NCBI GenBank assembly: GCA_030041195.1
Contig: JASHOI010000616.1
Location: 1 to 6,724, forward strand
DNA from: Streptosporangiaceae bacterium
Lineage (GTDB): Bacteria > Actinomycetota > Actinomycetes > Streptosporangiales > Streptosporangiaceae
Length of the DNA: 6,724 nt
Direction: 5' to 3'
In this document: one piece after another, positions 5,132-6,724 of the stretch
How positions within the stretch are numbered: position 1 is the first letter of the stretch
How the letters are laid out: every line of letters begins with the position of its first letter
Translations under genes and position numbers: made by a program
Notes under the pieces: generated by a model
Databases searched by the model: none
Told to the model about the DNA's origin: nothing
What the model saw: the letters and a program-made list of their open reading frames with translations, nothing else

Positions 5132-5948
5132 TCCTATCTAGGACGTCGACTACCTGATCGATCGCGGACTGCGATGCAGCTCTGGTGTCTATTATAGGTG
5201 TTCGGCCGATGATCAGCTGCCGCTCAATGCTGCTTTCCGTGCTAGAGGCGTTGAATTCGTGCGGCGGGATGTCATTGACTTCCTTTATATCATAATATTG
5301 ATTGTCGCCTGGCGAATAGAAATCCCCCTCACCCCTTCCAGGCGGACGCTGAATGTCTGGCGGCAGCTTTCCTTGATCACGAAGGTCCAGAGCCGTCTTG
5401 GCCTCTTCCTGAGCACCATCCGTAATCTTGTACCCAGCCTTCTTGCTGAAGTGATCTGGATCTTTAGAGAAAGCGTCGTAATCATCGGGATTGCTTGCTG
5501 CCAGATCCTCGCGTCGCTGCTCAAGAAGTTCCTGCTCTTGGCCTGAGAGCGCGGTACGCGGGCTGCCCTCGACTTCGCTAAGGGCCTCTGTTCTGCCCTC
5601 GGTGCCGAACAGGGACGAGTCGCCGTGGATTTGTTCGGCGAGGGCGGTGTTGCGGGCTTCGGTGTCGAGCATGTTCTGCTTGGCGGCCAGCAGCTTGCCG
5701 GAGTCATCACCGGTGATATCGGCGGCCTGGCTCAGCGCCCGGTCGGCCGTGCCTTCGACCTCATCGAGTGCGTCGGCCGCCGGCACCGTAGGCAGCCACT
5801 GACGCAGCTGGGCGCCGGCTTGGCCCTGAATGGCGGCGGATTCCTCGGTGCCGCTGTCCAGATGAGCGGCTGCCAGGTCCATCTCTGCAGCGCCATCGTC
5901 GTAGCTGGATGCGTCGAATACCAGGCCGTCCGCGGAGTCGGTGCTCAT
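5097..5948 (-). CDS. Type VII-style toxin candidate: helical hairpin, linker, C-terminal nuclease-like domain
   Basis: 283 residues in three parts. Residues about 10-107 are two amphipathic, Ala/Glu/Asp-rich helices joined by a turn near W51-L-P, resembling the ESX/EspC or WXG100 hairpin. Residues 108-195 form a charged linker. The C-terminal part contains LPPDIQRP (195-202), GEGDFYSP (206-213), YYDIKEV (218-224), RTPIIDTR (249-256) and a terminal GWQGRVIWYP. D209 with D220-x-K222 fits a PD-(D/E)xK-like nuclease core, and the ending resembles CdiA/polymorphic toxin tips acting on nucleic acid. I know these only as families and did not search. There is no signal peptide and no YxxxD/E export signal in the hairpin. 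An ATGA overlap couples it to the gene upstream; the pentapeptide gene follows. The 3' two thirds has low G+C with ATA (I221, I252, I253) and AGA (R256) codons. Gene certain, toxin activity inferred. Confidence 0.75.
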   Translation of the reverse strand: MSTDSADGLVFDASSYDDGAAEMDLAAAHLDSGTEESAAIQGQAGAQLRQWLPTVPAADALDEVEGTADRALSQAADITGDDSGKLLAAKQNMLDTEARNTALAEQIHGDSSLFGTEGRTEALSEVEGSPRTALSGQEQELLEQRREDLAASNPDDYDAFSKDPDHFSKKAGYKITDGAQEEAKTALDLRDQGKLPPDIQRPPGRGEGDFYSPGDNQYYDIKEVNDIPPHEFNASSTESSIERQLIIGRTPIIDTRAASQSAIDQVVDVLDRNGWQGRVIWYP

Positions 5949-6526
5949 GACCCCGCCACGTAATCGGACACGGCCTTGCCGGCCAGGCTGGCCGCCGACG
6001 CCGCGAGCGCGCTCACCGCCTCGCTGACCGCCAGCCCCTCGGCTAACGCGATGACCTGGTTTTCCAGCTCATCGAGGATCTCCTGGACACTGATCCGGGT
6101 CAGCGCGGTCGCGGCCAGGCCCACCGCATCCGACAGCCCGAACGTGAAGATCGTGGCAGCCGCCGCGGCGGCGATCTCCGCGGCCAGTGCCGCGAGCTGG
6201 CCGACCACGGCGATCTTCGCGCCCTCAACCACCAGCGCGATCGCATCCAGCGCATCCGCGGTCAGGTCGTACACCTGGGCCAGCCGGCCCAGATGGACCG
6301 ACACCTTCGAAGCGTGCGCGCTAAACGCGTCAACCGAGACCCCGGCGTTCCGGCTCGTAATGATCTCCTGCGCGGCATCCGCGTGCCCGCGCGCCGTCTC
6401 CGCCTGCTGCGCCAGCCGCCGATCGGCCGCCGCGGCCGCCCGTAACTGGTCCTCGTCGATGTTCGGCCAGTTGAACCCCAGCAGGTTCAGCACCCACGCC
6501 AAGTCCTCTGGCAGCACCACACTCAT
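5945..6526 (-). CDS. WXG100-like protein resembling the N-terminal domain of CpnT
   Basis: 193 residues. The opening (LPEDLAWVLNLLGFNWPNIDEDQLR, residues 5-29, with W11, W20-P21 and DED) is typical of the WXG100-like domain heading large type VII substrates such as mycobacterial CpnT. Helices follow around a turn at N60-A-G, where the WXG tryptophan is replaced by asparagine. Next come an Ala-rich hydrophobic stretch (about 93-135) and further amphipathic helices to the end. No signal peptide and no YxxxD/E motif were found. In CpnT-like proteins this domain is fused to the toxin; here it ends and the toxin-like gene starts within the same ATGA (5945-5948), so the two are translationally coupled and may act as partners in export. 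GGGGTGG lies about four bases upstream of the ATG. G+C is high, unlike the toxin tip. No ESX secretion machinery is in the window. Confidence 0.75.
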   Translation of the reverse strand: MSVVLPEDLAWVLNLLGFNWPNIDEDQLRAAAAADRRLAQQAETARGHADAAQEIITSRNAGVSVDAFSAHASKVSVHLGRLAQVYDLTADALDAIALVVEGAKIAVVGQLAALAAEIAAAAAATIFTFGLSDAVGLAATALTRISVQEILDELENQVIALAEGLAVSEAVSALAASAASLAGKAVSDYVAGS

Positions 6527-6658
6527 CCGGCCACCCCGTCACCGGCTCCGGCTACCGCTCCATTAACGCACCCAATCTAGCTCTATTTGTCCGTTCAAGT
6601 GCATATCAGCGAATCCCGGAGCGATCACGCATGCTGCGGGAGCACGTAACGGCAACCG
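6527..6658 (-). other. Intergenic region upstream of the toxin cluster
   Basis: 132 bases between the permease stop and the WXG100-like start. It is more A+T-rich in its middle (about 6560-6610). Minus-strand hexamers TTGAAC (6593-6598) and TAGATT (6574-6579) look like promoter elements, but their 13-base spacing is too short for a standard promoter. No hairpin terminator was recognised. A promoter for the cluster is likely here but cannot be pinned down. Confidence 0.35.
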
Positions 6659-6724
6659 TCATAGGGACCACAGGGCCTGGGTGGGGGAGAGGCGGGCGGC
6701 GCGGATGGCGGGCAGCAGGCCGGC
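6659..6724 (-). CDS. FtsX/MacB-type ABC transporter permease, C-terminal end only
   Basis: The complement reads through 21 codons to a TGA at 6659-6661, ending AGLLPAIRAARLSPTQALWSL. The LPAIRAARLSPTQAL pattern is the hallmark ending of FtsX-like permeases, where the last membrane helix is followed by a P-A-x-R-A-A-R-x-x-P-x-x-A-L tail on the cytoplasmic side. Such permeases work with an ABC ATPase in export or mechanotransmission. The rest lies beyond the window. It shares the strand of the toxin cluster but is 132 bases away, so linkage is uncertain. Confidence 0.75.
   Translation of the reverse strand, partial: AGLLPAIRAARLSPTQALWSL

Noticed and set aside
5259..5546. 95-codon hydrophobic plus-strand frame antisense to the toxin tip, resembling a small membrane protein
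   Set aside because: Reading a hydrophilic, charged coding strand backwards gives hydrophobic residues. No ribosome binding site was seen, and the sense frame explains the sequence. Its membrane-like look was tempting as a small toxin or holin but is not supported.
4448..6526. Cluster as a mobile element or prophage fragment
   Set aside because: No transposase, integrase, terminal repeats or attachment-site duplications were seen. Low G+C alone supports only transfer of the toxin tip and the following gene.
6574..6598. TTGAAC and TAGATT as a promoter for the toxin cluster
   Set aside because: The 13-base spacing is too short for a standard promoter. Kept only as a remark in the intergenic entry.

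Overview
The window is high-GC DNA: most rows are roughly 65-80% G+C by hand count, with strong G/C third-position bias, GTG starts and leaderless-style promoters. It carries a BTAD-type regulator, a possible leaderless DUF72 gene and a type VII (ESX)-style WXG100-like protein. Together these point to an actinobacterium; the genus cannot be fixed from the sequence.

Layout, left to right. (1) Positions 1-471, minus strand: the N-terminal part of a SARP/BTAD (AfsR-like) transcriptional regulator, cut by the window edge. It is divergent from (2) a complete DUF72/YecE-like TIM-barrel protein (551-1429, plus). A 79-base gap separates the two start codons, and each has a -10-like hexamer 6-7 bases upstream. 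(3) A perfect 17-bp inverted repeat (1456-1495) lies between the convergent DUF72 gene and (4) a group A FAD-dependent monooxygenase (1512-2699, minus). (5) A TetR-family repressor (2765-3397, minus) lies just upstream of the monooxygenase on the same strand and is divergent from (6) a quinone-oxidoreductase-type MDR reductase (3453-4421, plus). The tetR/reductase gap holds two 15-bp copies of one dyad in mirror orientation, and a good sigma-70-type promoter whose -10 also reads as a -10 on the other strand. Genes 4-6 look like one regulated detoxification or tailoring unit for an aromatic or quinone compound; this is inference.

(7) Positions 4448-6526, minus strand, hold the most interesting region. 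It is a three-gene cluster with overlapping ends. First comes a stand-alone WXG100-like protein resembling the N-terminal domain of CpnT (5945-6526). An ATGA overlap joins it to a 283-residue protein (5097-5948) with an N-terminal ESX-like helical hairpin, a charged linker and a C-terminal toxin-like domain. That domain has a D...DxK arrangement and resembles nuclease tips of CdiA/polymorphic toxins. Its 3' end overlaps a 227-residue pentapeptide-repeat protein with 26 uninterrupted repeats (4448-5131). G+C falls to about 43-60% per row, and ATA and AGA codons appear, from the toxin linker onward. This supports a separately acquired toxin plus candidate immunity cassette. A pentapeptide-repeat protein as the partner of a type VII-style nuclease is the main candidate for something new here.

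(8) Positions 6659-6724, minus strand: the last 21 codons of an FtsX/MacB-type ABC transporter permease, cut by the window edge. No tRNA, rRNA, CRISPR array, insertion sequence or integrase was seen.
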